Shown in pieces: positions 54,316 to 63,182 of a stretch of DNA of 64,000 nt. Made by a program: the position numbers and the translations under genes. Where the stretch lies: assembly GCF_018531495.1 (NCBI RefSeq), contig NZ_JAHDTI010000003.1, positions 558,001 through 622,000 on the forward strand, given 5' to 3'. The DNA is from Nonomuraea sediminis (GTDB taxonomy: Bacteria; Actinomycetota; Actinomycetes; Streptosporangiales; Streptosporangiaceae). Under the pieces are notes generated by a model. That model saw nothing but the letters and a program-made list of their open reading frames with translations. It made no database searches and had not been told where the DNA came from. Numbering within the stretch: the first letter of the stretch is position 1; the number at the start of each line of letters is the position of its first letter.

Positions 54316-55169
54316 ACCGGCTGTCGCTGAACCAGCGGACCACCAAGCGGTGGACCGTGGCCGAGGCCGTCGACGGGTGCGTGCGGCACGGGCTGGAGGC
54401 GATCGGGCTGTGGCGGGAGGAGGTCGCCGAGCAGGGGCCGGCCGAGAGCGCCAAGCTGGTGCGGGCGGCCGGGCTGCGGGTGTCGTCGCTGTGCAGGGGC
54501 GGCTTCCTCACCTCGGGTGGCGTGGCGGCGCTCGACGACAACCGGCGGGCCGTGGACGAGGCCGCCGAGCTGGGGGCGGCGTGCCTGGTCATGGTGGTGG
54601 GCGGCCTGCCGGGGGTGGCCCCCGGCGAGCCGTTGGGGGCGGGTTCCGGCTCGCCGGGGTTCTCGCGGGACCTGGCGGGCGCCCGCGAACGGGTGGCTGA
54701 GGCGCTGGCCGTACTCGCGCCCTATGCCGGGGAGCGCGGGGTGCGGTTGGCGCTTGAGCCGCTGCATCCGATGTACTGCGCCGACCGGGCGGTGATCTCG
54801 ACGCTGGCGCAGGCCGTGGACCTGTGCCTGCCGTACCCGGTGGAGCAGGTCGGGGTCGTGGTGGACACCTTCCATGTGTGGTGGGATCCCGAGCTATCGC
54901 AGCAGATCGCCCGGGCGGGAGCCAGGATCGCCTCGTACCAGGTGTGCGACTACCTGCATCCGCTGCCCGCCGACGTGCTGCTCGGCAGGGGCATGATGGG
55001 CGACGGGGTGATCGGCTTCCGGCCGATCACCCGCGCGGTCCTCGAGGCCGGCTACCGGGGCGACATCGAGGTCGAGATCTTCAACGCCGACGTCTGGGCC
55101 GCCGACCCCGACGAGGTCGTCGCCACGATGAAGCGCCGTTACACGGAGGTGGTGATCGGCGCCGGGTGA
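54312..55169 (+). CDS. Sugar phosphate isomerase/epimerase (AP-endonuclease 2-like TIM barrel)
   Basis: 285 residues from a GTG coupled to DUF993. The fold is the xylose-isomerase-like barrel: LSLNQRTTKRWTVAEAVDGC, LALEPLHPMYCADRAVISTL, VGVVVDTFHVWWDPELSQQI (metal Asp and His) and YRGDIEVEIFNADVWAADPD. It is probably an isomerase of the same sugar-derived pathway. The 3' end overlaps the MHS transporter gene by 31 nt (convergent). Confidence 0.9.
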   Translation: MNRLSLNQRTTKRWTVAEAVDGCVRHGLEAIGLWREEVAEQGPAESAKLVRAAGLRVSSLCRGGFLTSGGVAALDDNRRAVDEAAELGAACLVMVVGGLPGVAPGEPLGAGSGSPGFSRDLAGARERVAEALAVLAPYAGERGVRLALEPLHPMYCADRAVISTLAQAVDLCLPYPVEQVGVVVDTFHVWWDPELSQQIARAGARIASYQVCDYLHPLPADVLLGRGMMGDGVIGFRPITRAVLEAGYRGDIEVEIFNADVWAADPDEVVATMKRRYTEVVIGAG

Positions 55170-56410
55170 GGCCTGAGCCGGGCCGTGCAGAAGACGCCGA
55201 TCAGCGAGAGCGCCATCAGCAGCCCGGCCACCGGCCAGAAGGCTCCGCCCGCCCAGGCCGCGAGCGCGGCCGCGGCGATCGGCGAGAGCCCGCCGAAGAT
55301 CATGGTGCAGACCTGGTACGACAGCGAGATGCCCGTGTAGCGGACGCGGGCGGGGAAGCCGTCGGCGAGCACGGTCGCGATCGGCCCGTACAGCGCCGAC
55401 ATGGCGAAGCGCATGGCCAGCATCGCCAGGTAGATCAGTGCCACGCTGCCCGAGCCGAGCACCAGGAACTGCGGGACCGACAGCGCCACCACGCCGAGCA
55501 GGCCGGCGATGACCATGCGGCGCGCGCCGACCCTGTCGGCGTAGAACGACAGCACCGGCGTGACGAGCAGTTCCAGGAAGGCCGCCAGCGACAGCCCGTT
55601 GAGCAGCATGGACTCCGACAGGTGGTGCTCGCCGGTGCCGTAGGACAGCAGGAACGTGGTGCACACGTAGTAGCCGCCGGTCGCGGTGGCCAGCGCGAAC
55701 ACCCCGAGCAGCACGGTGCGCCAGGAGTCCTGCAGCACCTCCCGCACGGGCAGCCGGTCCTCCGCCGAGCGCTCGGCGCGGACCTGCCTCATCGCCGGGG
55801 ACTCCTCCAGCTTGAGCCGGATGACCAGCCCGACCGCGACCAGCACGGCCGACAGCAGGAACGGCACCCGCCAGCCCCAGGTGGTGAAGCCGTCCATCGC
55901 GCTCATCACGCTGAAGGCTCCGGTCGACAGCAGCGCGCCGACCGAGGAGCCGAGCTGGGCGAAGGAGCCGAAGAAGGCGCGCCGGCCCTCGGGCGCGTTC
56001 TCCACGGCGACGAGCACGGCGCCGCCCCACTCGCCGCCCAGCGCGATGCCCTGCACGAGCCGCAACGCCACCAGGAGCAGCGGCGCCCAGAACCCGATCT
56101 GGGCGTAGGTGGGCAGCAGCCCGATGGCGGACGAGGCCAGGCCCATCATCAGCAGCGTGGTGACGAGCGTGTTCTTGCGGCCGATCCGGTCGCCGATGTG
56201 GCCGAAGACGATCGCGCCGATCGGCCGCAGCAGGAAGCCGACCGCGAACGTCCCGAGCGAGGCGATGGTCTTGACGGGTCCCGGCAGGTCGGAGGGGAAG
56301 AAGACCTCGTTGAAGACGATGGACGCCGCGGTGGCGAAGGCGTAGAAGTCGTACCACTCGATGGATGTGCCGACGAGCGCGGCCAGCGCCGCTCTGCTCC
56401 TGTTGTTCAT
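55139..56410 (-). CDS. MHS-type MFS transporter
   Basis: 423 residues, twelve helices. The metabolite:H+ symporter (MHS) motifs are plain: GTSIEWYDFYAFATAASIVF, FLLRPIGAIVFGHIGDRIGR, RLVQGIALGGEWGGAVLVAV and APEGRRAFFGSFAQLGSSVG. Members import organic acids, betaines or shikimate by proton symport. AGGAGA precedes the ATG, inside the end of the amidohydrolase gene, and the pair is probably one operon. Confidence 0.93.
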   Translation of the reverse strand: MNNRSRAALAALVGTSIEWYDFYAFATAASIVFNEVFFPSDLPGPVKTIASLGTFAVGFLLRPIGAIVFGHIGDRIGRKNTLVTTLLMMGLASSAIGLLPTYAQIGFWAPLLLVALRLVQGIALGGEWGGAVLVAVENAPEGRRAFFGSFAQLGSSVGALLSTGAFSVMSAMDGFTTWGWRVPFLLSAVLVAVGLVIRLKLEESPAMRQVRAERSAEDRLPVREVLQDSWRTVLLGVFALATATGGYYVCTTFLLSYGTGEHHLSESMLLNGLSLAAFLELLVTPVLSFYADRVGARRMVIAGLLGVVALSVPQFLVLGSGSVALIYLAMLAMRFAMSALYGPIATVLADGFPARVRYTGISLSYQVCTMIFGGLSPIAAAALAAWAGGAFWPVAGLLMALSLIGVFCTARLRPHPAPITTSV

Positions 56411-56422
56411 GGGGGGTTTCTC

Positions 56423-57991
56423 CTAAACGGGCCACACCTTGCGGCCGCCGATCCAGGTCTGGGTGTTGCCGACCGTGACGTCCGTCGCCGGGTCGCCGGC
56501 GAGCACGATGAAGTCCGCGAGCTTGCCCGCTTCGAGGGTCCCGACCTGCCGCTCGCGGTGCAGGGCCTGGGCGCCCGCGACCGTGTGCGCCCGCAGCCCG
56601 TCCGGTACGGCCAGCCGCAACTCCTCCGGGCCCAGCACGGTGCCGAGCACGGTGGTCCGGTGGGCCGCCGCGGCGACGGCCTCCAGCGGGTCGGGTTCGG
56701 CGACGGGGGCGTCGGAGCTGAAGGCCACCGGCACGCCCTTGTCCCGGCAGATCCCTGCGGGGTTGTAGCGGTGCCCGAGCTCGCCGACGGCGGCCAGGGT
56801 GCCGTCGCCGGTCCTGAGGTGGTGCTGCGGCTGCATGACGGGGACGACGCCGAGCGACGCCATCCGCGAGATCTGCTCGTCGGTGGGCAGGCCGCAGTGC
56901 TCGATGCGGTGCCTGCGATCCGGCCCTCCGGCAGCGGCCACGGCGTCCAGCACCATGCCGATCGCGTACGGCGACTGGGCGTGCGTGGCGGTCTGCAGGC
57001 CGAGCCGGTGCGCGCGGCCGACCAGTTCGGTGTACTCCTCCACGGAGTGGTAGAGCTGACCGTGGTGGCAGCAGTCGGCGGCGTACCCGTCGGGGAAGTA
57101 GGCGGTCCAGCCGCCCAGCGTCCCGTCGGCGTAGAACTTCACCCCGGCGATGCGCAGCCGGTCGTCGCCCAGGGTCCCGGCCAGCCCGAGTTCGGCGGCG
57201 GTGTCCAGCAGGGCGGAGGTCAGGTAGGCCGACACGCGCAGCCGCAGCGCACCCGCGTCCCTGGCCCGCAGGTAGGTCTCCAGCTCCCGCCTGGACACCT
57301 GGGCGTCGCCGACCGTGGTGACCCCGGCGGCCAGGAATCTGGCCTCGGCCCGCCGTACGTGCTCGATCATGACGTCGGCGGGCTCGTCGAGGTGGAAGTT
57401 CGGGCCGTGGTTGCCGATCTTGACGCCGTCGGGGCCGGTGAGCAGGTCGCAGGCGGCGTCCCAGAGCTCGCCGTTGGGCTCGCCGCCGGCGAAGCGGCCG
57501 ATCCTGCCGCCCTCGGGATCCGGGGTTCCCGCGGTGATGCCGTACTTGCGCAGCGCGTAGGTGTTGACGACGCCGCCGTGGCCGGAGGCGTTCATCAGGT
57601 AGACCTCGCGGTCGGTGGCCACCCTGTCCAGGTCGTGCGCGGTGGGGTGGCGGCGCTCGGCCAGGCGGCGGTGCTCGTAGCCGAAGCCGCGCACCGGGCC
57701 GCTCTCCTTGCTCAGCAGCGCGACGAGCGTGTCGATGTCGGGCGCCACCTCGGGGCGGCAGTCCACCCAGGCCAGCGCCTGCCCGTACATGACGGGGTGA
57801 CAGTGCGCGTCGACGAACCCCGGGTGGACCACGCCGCCGTCGAGCGCCAGCTCCTCGTCCACCCGCTCGAGCACGGCCCGGCACTCCTCGACCGTGCCCA
57901 CGTGCTCGATCCGATCGCCCCGCACGGCCATCGCCTGCGCGTACCCGCCGGGCGTGACCACCTCGGCCCCGGCGACCAGCATCGTCCTCAT
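56423..57991 (-). CDS. Amidohydrolase (Amidohydrolase_3 / YtcJ-like)
   Basis: 522 residues from ATG 57991, with GGGGAGG 7 nt upstream. Metal ligands: HxH in PGFVDAHCHPVMYGQ, later histidines in LQTATHAQSPYAIGMV and HRIEHCGLPTDEQISR, and the terminal Asp in VPVAFSSDAPVAEPDPLEAV. A small composite beta domain closes both ends (LADFIVLAGDPATDVTVGNT). It probably hydrolyses an N-acyl or amide substrate brought in by the MHS transporter (inference). Confidence 0.9.
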   Translation of the reverse strand: MRTMLVAGAEVVTPGGYAQAMAVRGDRIEHVGTVEECRAVLERVDEELALDGGVVHPGFVDAHCHPVMYGQALAWVDCRPEVAPDIDTLVALLSKESGPVRGFGYEHRRLAERRHPTAHDLDRVATDREVYLMNASGHGGVVNTYALRKYGITAGTPDPEGGRIGRFAGGEPNGELWDAACDLLTGPDGVKIGNHGPNFHLDEPADVMIEHVRRAEARFLAAGVTTVGDAQVSRRELETYLRARDAGALRLRVSAYLTSALLDTAAELGLAGTLGDDRLRIAGVKFYADGTLGGWTAYFPDGYAADCCHHGQLYHSVEEYTELVGRAHRLGLQTATHAQSPYAIGMVLDAVAAAGGPDRRHRIEHCGLPTDEQISRMASLGVVPVMQPQHHLRTGDGTLAAVGELGHRYNPAGICRDKGVPVAFSSDAPVAEPDPLEAVAAAAHRTTVLGTVLGPEELRLAVPDGLRAHTVAGAQALHRERQVGTLEAGKLADFIVLAGDPATDVTVGNTQTWIGGRKVWPV

Positions 57992-58019
57992 CCGCATGCC
58001 TCCCCTTTCGATTGACGAG

Positions 58020-58049
58020 AGCATGCGAAACGAAGGAGTCGTTTGTCAA
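58020..58049 (-). promoter_or_regulatory. Promoter with internal operator for the amidohydrolase-MHS operon
   Basis: On the minus strand TTGACA (58044-58049), 18 nt, CATGCT (58020-58025). The spacer carries the palindrome AAACGA-N5-TCGTTT (58028-58044). A regulator bound there would block RNA polymerase. The tandem AsnC regulator encoded next door (58073) is the obvious candidate. Confidence 0.75.
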
Positions 58050-58072
58050 TATGCAGTTTGGCGAACGAATCG

Positions 58073-58951
58073 TCAGTAACGCTCCTTGACGACCTCCGCG
58101 TGCACCCACGACGTCAGCTCACGCACCTCCTTGAGCCCACGCACCTCCTCCAGTACGGCGAGCACGTCGGCCAGCGACTCCCCCGCCACCGTGCCGACCA
58201 GGTCGGCCCGCCCCATGCAGGCGGCCAGATACGACACCCGGTCCCATCCGGACAACCGCTCGACCAGCGGCCCGGCGTCGCCCTCGATCCGTACCGCGAA
58301 CCCGCACAGCTGACCCATCCCCAGCACCTCGGGCCGCACCAGCGCGACCACCCTGGCCACGCCCGCGTCGAGCAGCCGCAGCGTCCGCGCCCTGGCGGCG
58401 CCGGGCGACAGGCCCACCCGCGCGCCCAGCTCGGCGAAGGCGATGCGCCCGTCGGCCTGCAGCTCGGTCAGTATCCGCTGGTCCAGCGCGTCCAAGTGCA
58501 GGTCGGCGGGCGGATCGGACAGCGTGGTCGAGTCCTTGAGCACCCGCGTGTAGACGAGCGTGTCGACGCCGCGCACGCCGGGCAGCCCGCGCAGCCGGTC
58601 GATCGAGGCGGACAGGGCCGCGAAGTCGCGCGCGCGCACCTCGCTCACGAGCGCGTACCCACCGACCGTAAGCGTGACGAACGGAGCGTCGGCCAGTTCG
58701 GCGATCGCCAGCGCGACGGGCCTGGCGGGCCCGTCGACGCTGATCGAGGCGTGCGCGACCGCGGTCAGCCCCTTGACCGACGGGTGCACGATCGCCACGA
58801 TCCGCACCGCCCCCGAGCTCAGCAGCCGCTGCGCCCTGGTCCGGGTGGCGGGGCGTGACAGGCCCACGCGCTGGGCGATGGTCTCGTAGGTGAGCCGTCC
58901 GTCCGCCTGCAGGTGGCGGACGATCTCGAGGTCGGTGCGATCCAGGTCCAC
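58073..58951 (-). CDS. Lrp/AsnC regulator with two tandem AsnC modules
   Basis: 292 residues from GTG 58951, which is 7 nt after TAGTCT (leaderless type). Most Lrp proteins are about 150 residues with one HTH and one RAM domain. Here the whole unit is doubled: HTH LEIVRHLQADGRLTYETIAQ then VGLSRPATRTRAQRLLSSGA, and a second HTH QRILTELQADGRIAFAELGA then VGLSPGAARARTLRLLDAGV. Both have C-terminal ligand-type domains. It is divergent from the thiamine-diphosphate enzyme with only 40 nt between, and adjacent to the amidohydrolase operon, so it may control both. Confidence 0.9.
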   Translation of the reverse strand: MDLDRTDLEIVRHLQADGRLTYETIAQRVGLSRPATRTRAQRLLSSGAVRIVAIVHPSVKGLTAVAHASISVDGPARPVALAIAELADAPFVTLTVGGYALVSEVRARDFAALSASIDRLRGLPGVRGVDTLVYTRVLKDSTTLSDPPADLHLDALDQRILTELQADGRIAFAELGARVGLSPGAARARTLRLLDAGVARVVALVRPEVLGMGQLCGFAVRIEGDAGPLVERLSGWDRVSYLAACMGRADLVGTVAGESLADVLAVLEEVRGLKEVRELTSWVHAEVVKERY

Positions 58952-58991
58952 ATGGACAAGACTACGGGCGAAACGTAAGCTCGGCCGTACT

Positions 58992-60584
58992 ATGGCGACC
59001 GAATCATCACTGAACGGCGCCGCCGCCGTCGTCCGCGCACTGCGCGACAACGGGGTGGGCATGGTCTTCGGCATCCCCGGCACACACAATCTCGAGATCT
59101 ACCGGCACCTGGCGGCCTCGGGCATCCGCCACGTGGCGCCGCGGCACGAGCAGGGCGGCGGCTACGCGGCCGACGCCTACGCGCGCGTCAGCGGCCGCCC
59201 CGGCGTCTGCGTCACGACGAGCGGTCCCGGGCTGACCAACATCGCCACGGCCGCGGCCACCGCCTACGCCGACTCGGTCCCGCTCCTGGTGATCTCGCCT
59301 GCGGCGCCGCTCGGGCAGGAGCGGGCCGACGTGGGCTGGCTGCACGAGGTCAAGGACCAGCGGGCCGCCATGGACGCGCTCTACGACCGCAGCGTCCGCG
59401 CGGGCTCGCCCGCCCAGGCGGCCGCGGTGGTGCACGAGACGTTCGCCCGCTGGCGGGTCGAGCGCCCCCGGCCCGTGCACCTGGAGCTGCCGCTCGACGT
59501 GCTGGAGGCGCCCTGGGACGGCCACGCTCCCGGGCCGCTGACCCCGGCCGCGCTGCGCGCCCCCGACGAGGTGCTCGCCGCCGCGGTCTCGGCCCTGCGC
59601 GGCGCCGCCGCCCCGCTGATCGTGCTGGGCGGCGGCGCCCGCGACGCCTCCGCCCAGGCCGTACGGCTGGCGGAGCTGCTCGGGGCGCCGGTGGCCACCA
59701 GCGTGAGCGGCAAGGGCGTCGTCCCCGAGAGCCATCCCCTGTCGGCGGGGGCGAGCGTGTCCCTGGCCCCGGTGCAGGAGGCCGTCGAGGCCGCCGACGT
59801 GCTGCTGGTGGTGGGCAGCGAGCTGGCGAGCTCCGACCTGTGGGAGGCGCGACTGAGCCCGCGCGGGACTGTGATCCGGGTGGATGTGGACCTGCGGCAG
59901 TTGCACAAGAACGTGCCCGCGGACATCGCGGTGCACGGCGAGGCGCGCACGGTGCTGGCCGCGCTCTGCGACGCCCTGGCGGACCGGCGCGCCGGCGAGG
60001 ACGGGCGGGAGCGGGCGGCCCGGCTGCGGGAGGCGGCCGCCGGGGCGGCCATGGAGATGGGGTCCGGGTGGCGTGCCGTACAGGACGTGCTAAGGGGGTG
60101 CCTGCCGGGTGACACGATCGTAGCGGGCGACAGCGCGCAGGTGTCCTACTTCGGGACCGTGCCGTTCTGGCCGATGGAGGGGCCGCGGCGGTTCGTCTAC
60201 CCGACCGGCTACGCCACCCTCGGCTACGCCATCCCGGCGGCGATCGGGGCCAAGCTGGCCGCCCCCGACACGACCGTGATCGCGCTGGCCGGCGACGGCG
60301 GGACGCTCTTCAGCATCCAGGAGCTGGCCGTGGCCGCCGAGCTGGGCATGCCGCTGCCCGTCGTGGTGATGAACAACCACGGCTACGCCGAGATCCGCGA
60401 GGAGATGCGGGCCAGGGACATCCCGGAGACGGCGGTGGACATCCGCGGCGTGGACTTCCCCGGGCTCGGCCGTGCCTTCGGCGGGCACGGCGAGCGCCTC
60501 GACGGGCTGGACGACCTGCCTGCCGCCGTCGAGCGGGCGCTGAAGGCGAGCGGGCCCACGGTCATCGAGATAGCCGTTCCGTAG
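58992..60584 (+). CDS. Thiamine diphosphate-dependent enzyme (acetolactate synthase/benzoylformate decarboxylase-like)
   Basis: 530 residues. The N-terminal domain has the catalytic Glu53 in APRHEQGGGYAADAYARVSG, and GVCVTTSGPGLTNIATAAAT. The C-terminal ThDP/Mg2+ motif is VIALAGDGGTLFSIQELAVA, then MPLPVVVMNNHGYAEIREEM. No FAD-specific feature is certain. Such enzymes carboligate or decarboxylate 2-oxo acids. It lies opposite the AsnC regulator, not near branched-chain amino acid genes, so a catabolic role is likely (inference). The 3' end overlaps the next gene by 23 nt. Confidence 0.9.
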   Translation: MATESSLNGAAAVVRALRDNGVGMVFGIPGTHNLEIYRHLAASGIRHVAPRHEQGGGYAADAYARVSGRPGVCVTTSGPGLTNIATAAATAYADSVPLLVISPAAPLGQERADVGWLHEVKDQRAAMDALYDRSVRAGSPAQAAAVVHETFARWRVERPRPVHLELPLDVLEAPWDGHAPGPLTPAALRAPDEVLAAAVSALRGAAAPLIVLGGGARDASAQAVRLAELLGAPVATSVSGKGVVPESHPLSAGASVSLAPVQEAVEAADVLLVVGSELASSDLWEARLSPRGTVIRVDVDLRQLHKNVPADIAVHGEARTVLAALCDALADRRAGEDGRERAARLREAAAGAAMEMGSGWRAVQDVLRGCLPGDTIVAGDSAQVSYFGTVPFWPMEGPRRFVYPTGYATLGYAIPAAIGAKLAAPDTTVIALAGDGGTLFSIQELAVAAELGMPLPVVVMNNHGYAEIREEMRARDIPETAVDIRGVDFPGLGRAFGGHGERLDGLDDLPAAVERALKASGPTVIEIAVP

Positions 60585-63126
60585 AGACCGTTCCCGCCGC
60601 GCCGTTGACCGTGATCTCGGCGCCGGTGGCGATGCGGTGCGTGGCGTCACGGACGCCGACGACCGCGGGGATGCCGTACTCCCTGGCCACCACGGCGCCG
60701 TGGGACATCGCGCCGCCCATCTCCATGACCAGGCCGCCCGCGGTGAGGAACAGCGGGGTCCAGCCCGGGTCCGTCGAAGGGCAGACCAGGATCTCGCCCG
60801 GCTCCAGGTGGGCGCCGACCGGGTCGAGGACGACCCTGGCGGGGGCGGTGACCGTGCCCGCCGAGGCGGGGGTGCCGGTCAGCGCGCCCTCCTCGGCAGG
60901 TGTGGACAGGGCTTCCGGCTCGACGCCGTCGGACAGCATGACGCGCGGCACGTGCCTGCGGCGGGACTCCAGCTCGTAGGCCTGCCTCCGCTCGGCCACC
61001 AGGGCGCGCAGCTCGTCCGGCCGCGGCTCCGCCACGGCGGCTCTGGCCTCGGCCAGGGTCAGGTAGAAGACGTCGTCCGGGTCGTCGAACGGCAGGTGCG
61101 CGCCCACGGCCTGGAGGCTGCTCCGTATCGCGGCGAAGGCCTTGACCGCGTAGAACTTGGGCAACTCGCGCAGGCCCGCGTAGGCGCGGGTGCGGCGCAG
61201 GGCGGCGCGGATGACCGCGCGGCGCAGCGGGCCCTTGCCGCGGGCGGCGAGCCCGGCGACGGCGGCCCGCGCCTCGGCGGCGCCCTTGGCGAACAGGGCG
61301 GCCGGGGCCAGGGCGGGATCGTCGAGGCGCAGGTAGTTGGCCAGGACGCCGAGGATGTGCGCGGGCCGCTCCGACCAGCGCGGGACGCCGAGGTCGATCT
61401 CCGCCACCCCGCGATGGCCGTACTCGCGCATGAAGGCCTCGACGCCCTGCTGGGCCCTGGGCGGCAGTGAGCCGGATTCGTAAAGGCGGGCCAGCTCGGC
61501 CACCGGCTTGGCGAACGGCTCAGGCTCGATGCGCGTGGCCAGGTCCCACAGGGCCAGGTCCATCTCGGTGGTCGGGTTGTTCGGCAGGCTGCGCAGCACC
61601 GACTGCAGTTCCTCCGCCGAGGCGCCCGAGAGCCTGCCCGCCAGCCCGAACAGGCCGTAGCCGGTGATCACGATCGGCATCACGGAGGCGATGAGGGGAA
61701 ACGTCCTGCTCAGCACCCGTTCGGCGTGATCGAGGCGGAACGCCGGGCTCGCGGTGTCCGGCACCTGGAGCCACCTGTCGAGCACGCCGTCGAGGCTCTT
61801 GGCGTAGGCCAGGGCCGCGCGCGGCCTGGTGAGCGCCAGGAACACCCTGCTGGGCGCGTGCAGCCGCCGGGCGAAGCGCGAGGCCGCCCGCGCGAACGGC
61901 CGCCGCGAGGGCTGGGTCACCGACAGCCGCGGATCCTCCATGAGCCGCTCGAAGACGACCCCGGCGCGCGCCTCGCCCAGCTTGAGCATCCGCGGCAGCA
62001 GGAACCTGCCCACCCGGCTGCGCAGGGCCGGCGACACGTCCATCCACAGCCGCTGTCCCGCCACCCGCAGCGCCGTGGCGCGGGCGAACCCGAACGCGCC
62101 CGCCGCCCCGTCGGCGATCACGCGGATGGCGTCCAGCCCCATCGGGGTGATCGGGCCCATCACCCCCTGCGCCACGTTGACGGACAGGTAGACGCGCAGC
62201 CCGTCGGCCGTCTTCTCGGGCAGCGGGTACAGCGTGGTGATCGGCCGGGCCTGCGTCAGCCAGAGCGCTCCCCCGGCGTCGACGGCCCATTCGGTGTCCT
62301 GCGGCGCGCCGTAGTGGTCCTCGACGCGCGCGCCCAGCGCGGCCAGCGCGCGCACCTCGTCGTCGGTCAGCGACAGGTCCTCGCCCGCCGTCTCGACCCG
62401 TACGGTCCCGCCGCCCGGAACGGAGCGGATGGCCAGCCGCTTGTCGCCCGGCTGCCGCAGCAGGATCTCGCCGGTGGCCGTGTCGACCACGAACCTGTCG
62501 GGGTTGACCGCGCCCGACACCACGGCCTCGCCCAGACCCGGCGCGGCGTCGACGACGGCCTCGCGGCGGCGGCCCGTCACCGGGTTCGCCGTGAACATCA
62601 CCCCGGCGACGCGGGCGTCCACCATCTCCTGGATCACCACCGCCAGCCGTACCGTGGCGTGGTCGATGCCGTTGGACTCGCGGTAGGCGACGGCGCGGTC
62701 GGTCCAGAGCGAGGCCCAGCAGCGGCGGACGGCCTCGAGCACCGCGTCCGCGCCGACCACGTTGAGGAAGGTGTCCTGCTGCCCGGCGAAGCTGGCGTAC
62801 GGCAGGTCCTCCGCGGTGGCCGACGAGCGCACCGCCACCGGGACGTCCTGGCAGAGCTCGCGGACCGCCGCCGCGACGTCGTCCGGGATGCCGGTCTCGA
62901 GCAGCCGCTCACGCGCGATCCCGGCGAGAGCGTCCCCGCCGTGTGCCGCGATGACCTCGTCGAGGCCCGCCGCCTCGGCCGCCCGCCCGTAGGCCTCGGT
63001 GGTCAGCACCCAGCCGGGCGGGACGGGCAGGCCCGCCCTGATGAGCTCGCCCAGGTTGGCGCCCTTGCCGCCGACCTCGGCCAGCATGCCCGCATCGATC
63101 TCCGAGAACTCCAGCGCGGTCTTCAT
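60562..63126 (-). CDS. PEP synthase-family phosphotransferase, rifampin phosphotransferase-like
   Basis: 854 residues. An N-terminal ATP-binding domain (EVGGKGANLGELIRAGLPVP, AVRSSATAEDLPYASFAGQQ, AGVMFTANPVTGRRREAVVD) is followed by a long helical middle domain (about 320-720). The C-terminal swivelling domain has the phospho-accepting His809 (GGAMSHGAVVAREYGIPAVV). This is the three-domain order of rifampin phosphotransferase (about 865 residues), and it lacks the PEP-binding barrel of true PEP synthase. The drug or metabolite substrate is unproven. GGGGAG lies 8 nt before the ATG. Confidence 0.85.
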   Translation of the reverse strand: MKTALEFSEIDAGMLAEVGGKGANLGELIRAGLPVPPGWVLTTEAYGRAAEAAGLDEVIAAHGGDALAGIARERLLETGIPDDVAAAVRELCQDVPVAVRSSATAEDLPYASFAGQQDTFLNVVGADAVLEAVRRCWASLWTDRAVAYRESNGIDHATVRLAVVIQEMVDARVAGVMFTANPVTGRRREAVVDAAPGLGEAVVSGAVNPDRFVVDTATGEILLRQPGDKRLAIRSVPGGGTVRVETAGEDLSLTDDEVRALAALGARVEDHYGAPQDTEWAVDAGGALWLTQARPITTLYPLPEKTADGLRVYLSVNVAQGVMGPITPMGLDAIRVIADGAAGAFGFARATALRVAGQRLWMDVSPALRSRVGRFLLPRMLKLGEARAGVVFERLMEDPRLSVTQPSRRPFARAASRFARRLHAPSRVFLALTRPRAALAYAKSLDGVLDRWLQVPDTASPAFRLDHAERVLSRTFPLIASVMPIVITGYGLFGLAGRLSGASAEELQSVLRSLPNNPTTEMDLALWDLATRIEPEPFAKPVAELARLYESGSLPPRAQQGVEAFMREYGHRGVAEIDLGVPRWSERPAHILGVLANYLRLDDPALAPAALFAKGAAEARAAVAGLAARGKGPLRRAVIRAALRRTRAYAGLRELPKFYAVKAFAAIRSSLQAVGAHLPFDDPDDVFYLTLAEARAAVAEPRPDELRALVAERRQAYELESRRRHVPRVMLSDGVEPEALSTPAEEGALTGTPASAGTVTAPARVVLDPVGAHLEPGEILVCPSTDPGWTPLFLTAGGLVMEMGGAMSHGAVVAREYGIPAVVGVRDATHRIATGAEITVNGAAGTVSTERLSR

Positions 63127-63147
63127 CGCCCGTACTCCCCGCGTTCG

Positions 63148-63173
63148 CCTGAGGTTCAGCGTCTCACCTCAGG
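63148..63173. terminator. Inverted repeat between phosphodiesterase and phosphotransferase genes
   Basis: CCTGAGGT and ACCTCAGG flank a 10-nt loop, 10 nt beyond the phosphodiesterase stop. It may end that transcript or act as an operator for the phosphotransferase gene. Confidence 0.45.
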
Positions 63174-63182
63174 CCAGAGAAT

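Noticed and set aside
54894-58109. Very long open frames opposite real genes (for example 1071 codons here, 1058 codons at 18436-21612)
   Set aside because: They are composition shadows of the MHS, amidohydrolase and glgX genes. They are dominated by Arg, Gly, Ala, His and Pro, with no domain and no ribosome site.
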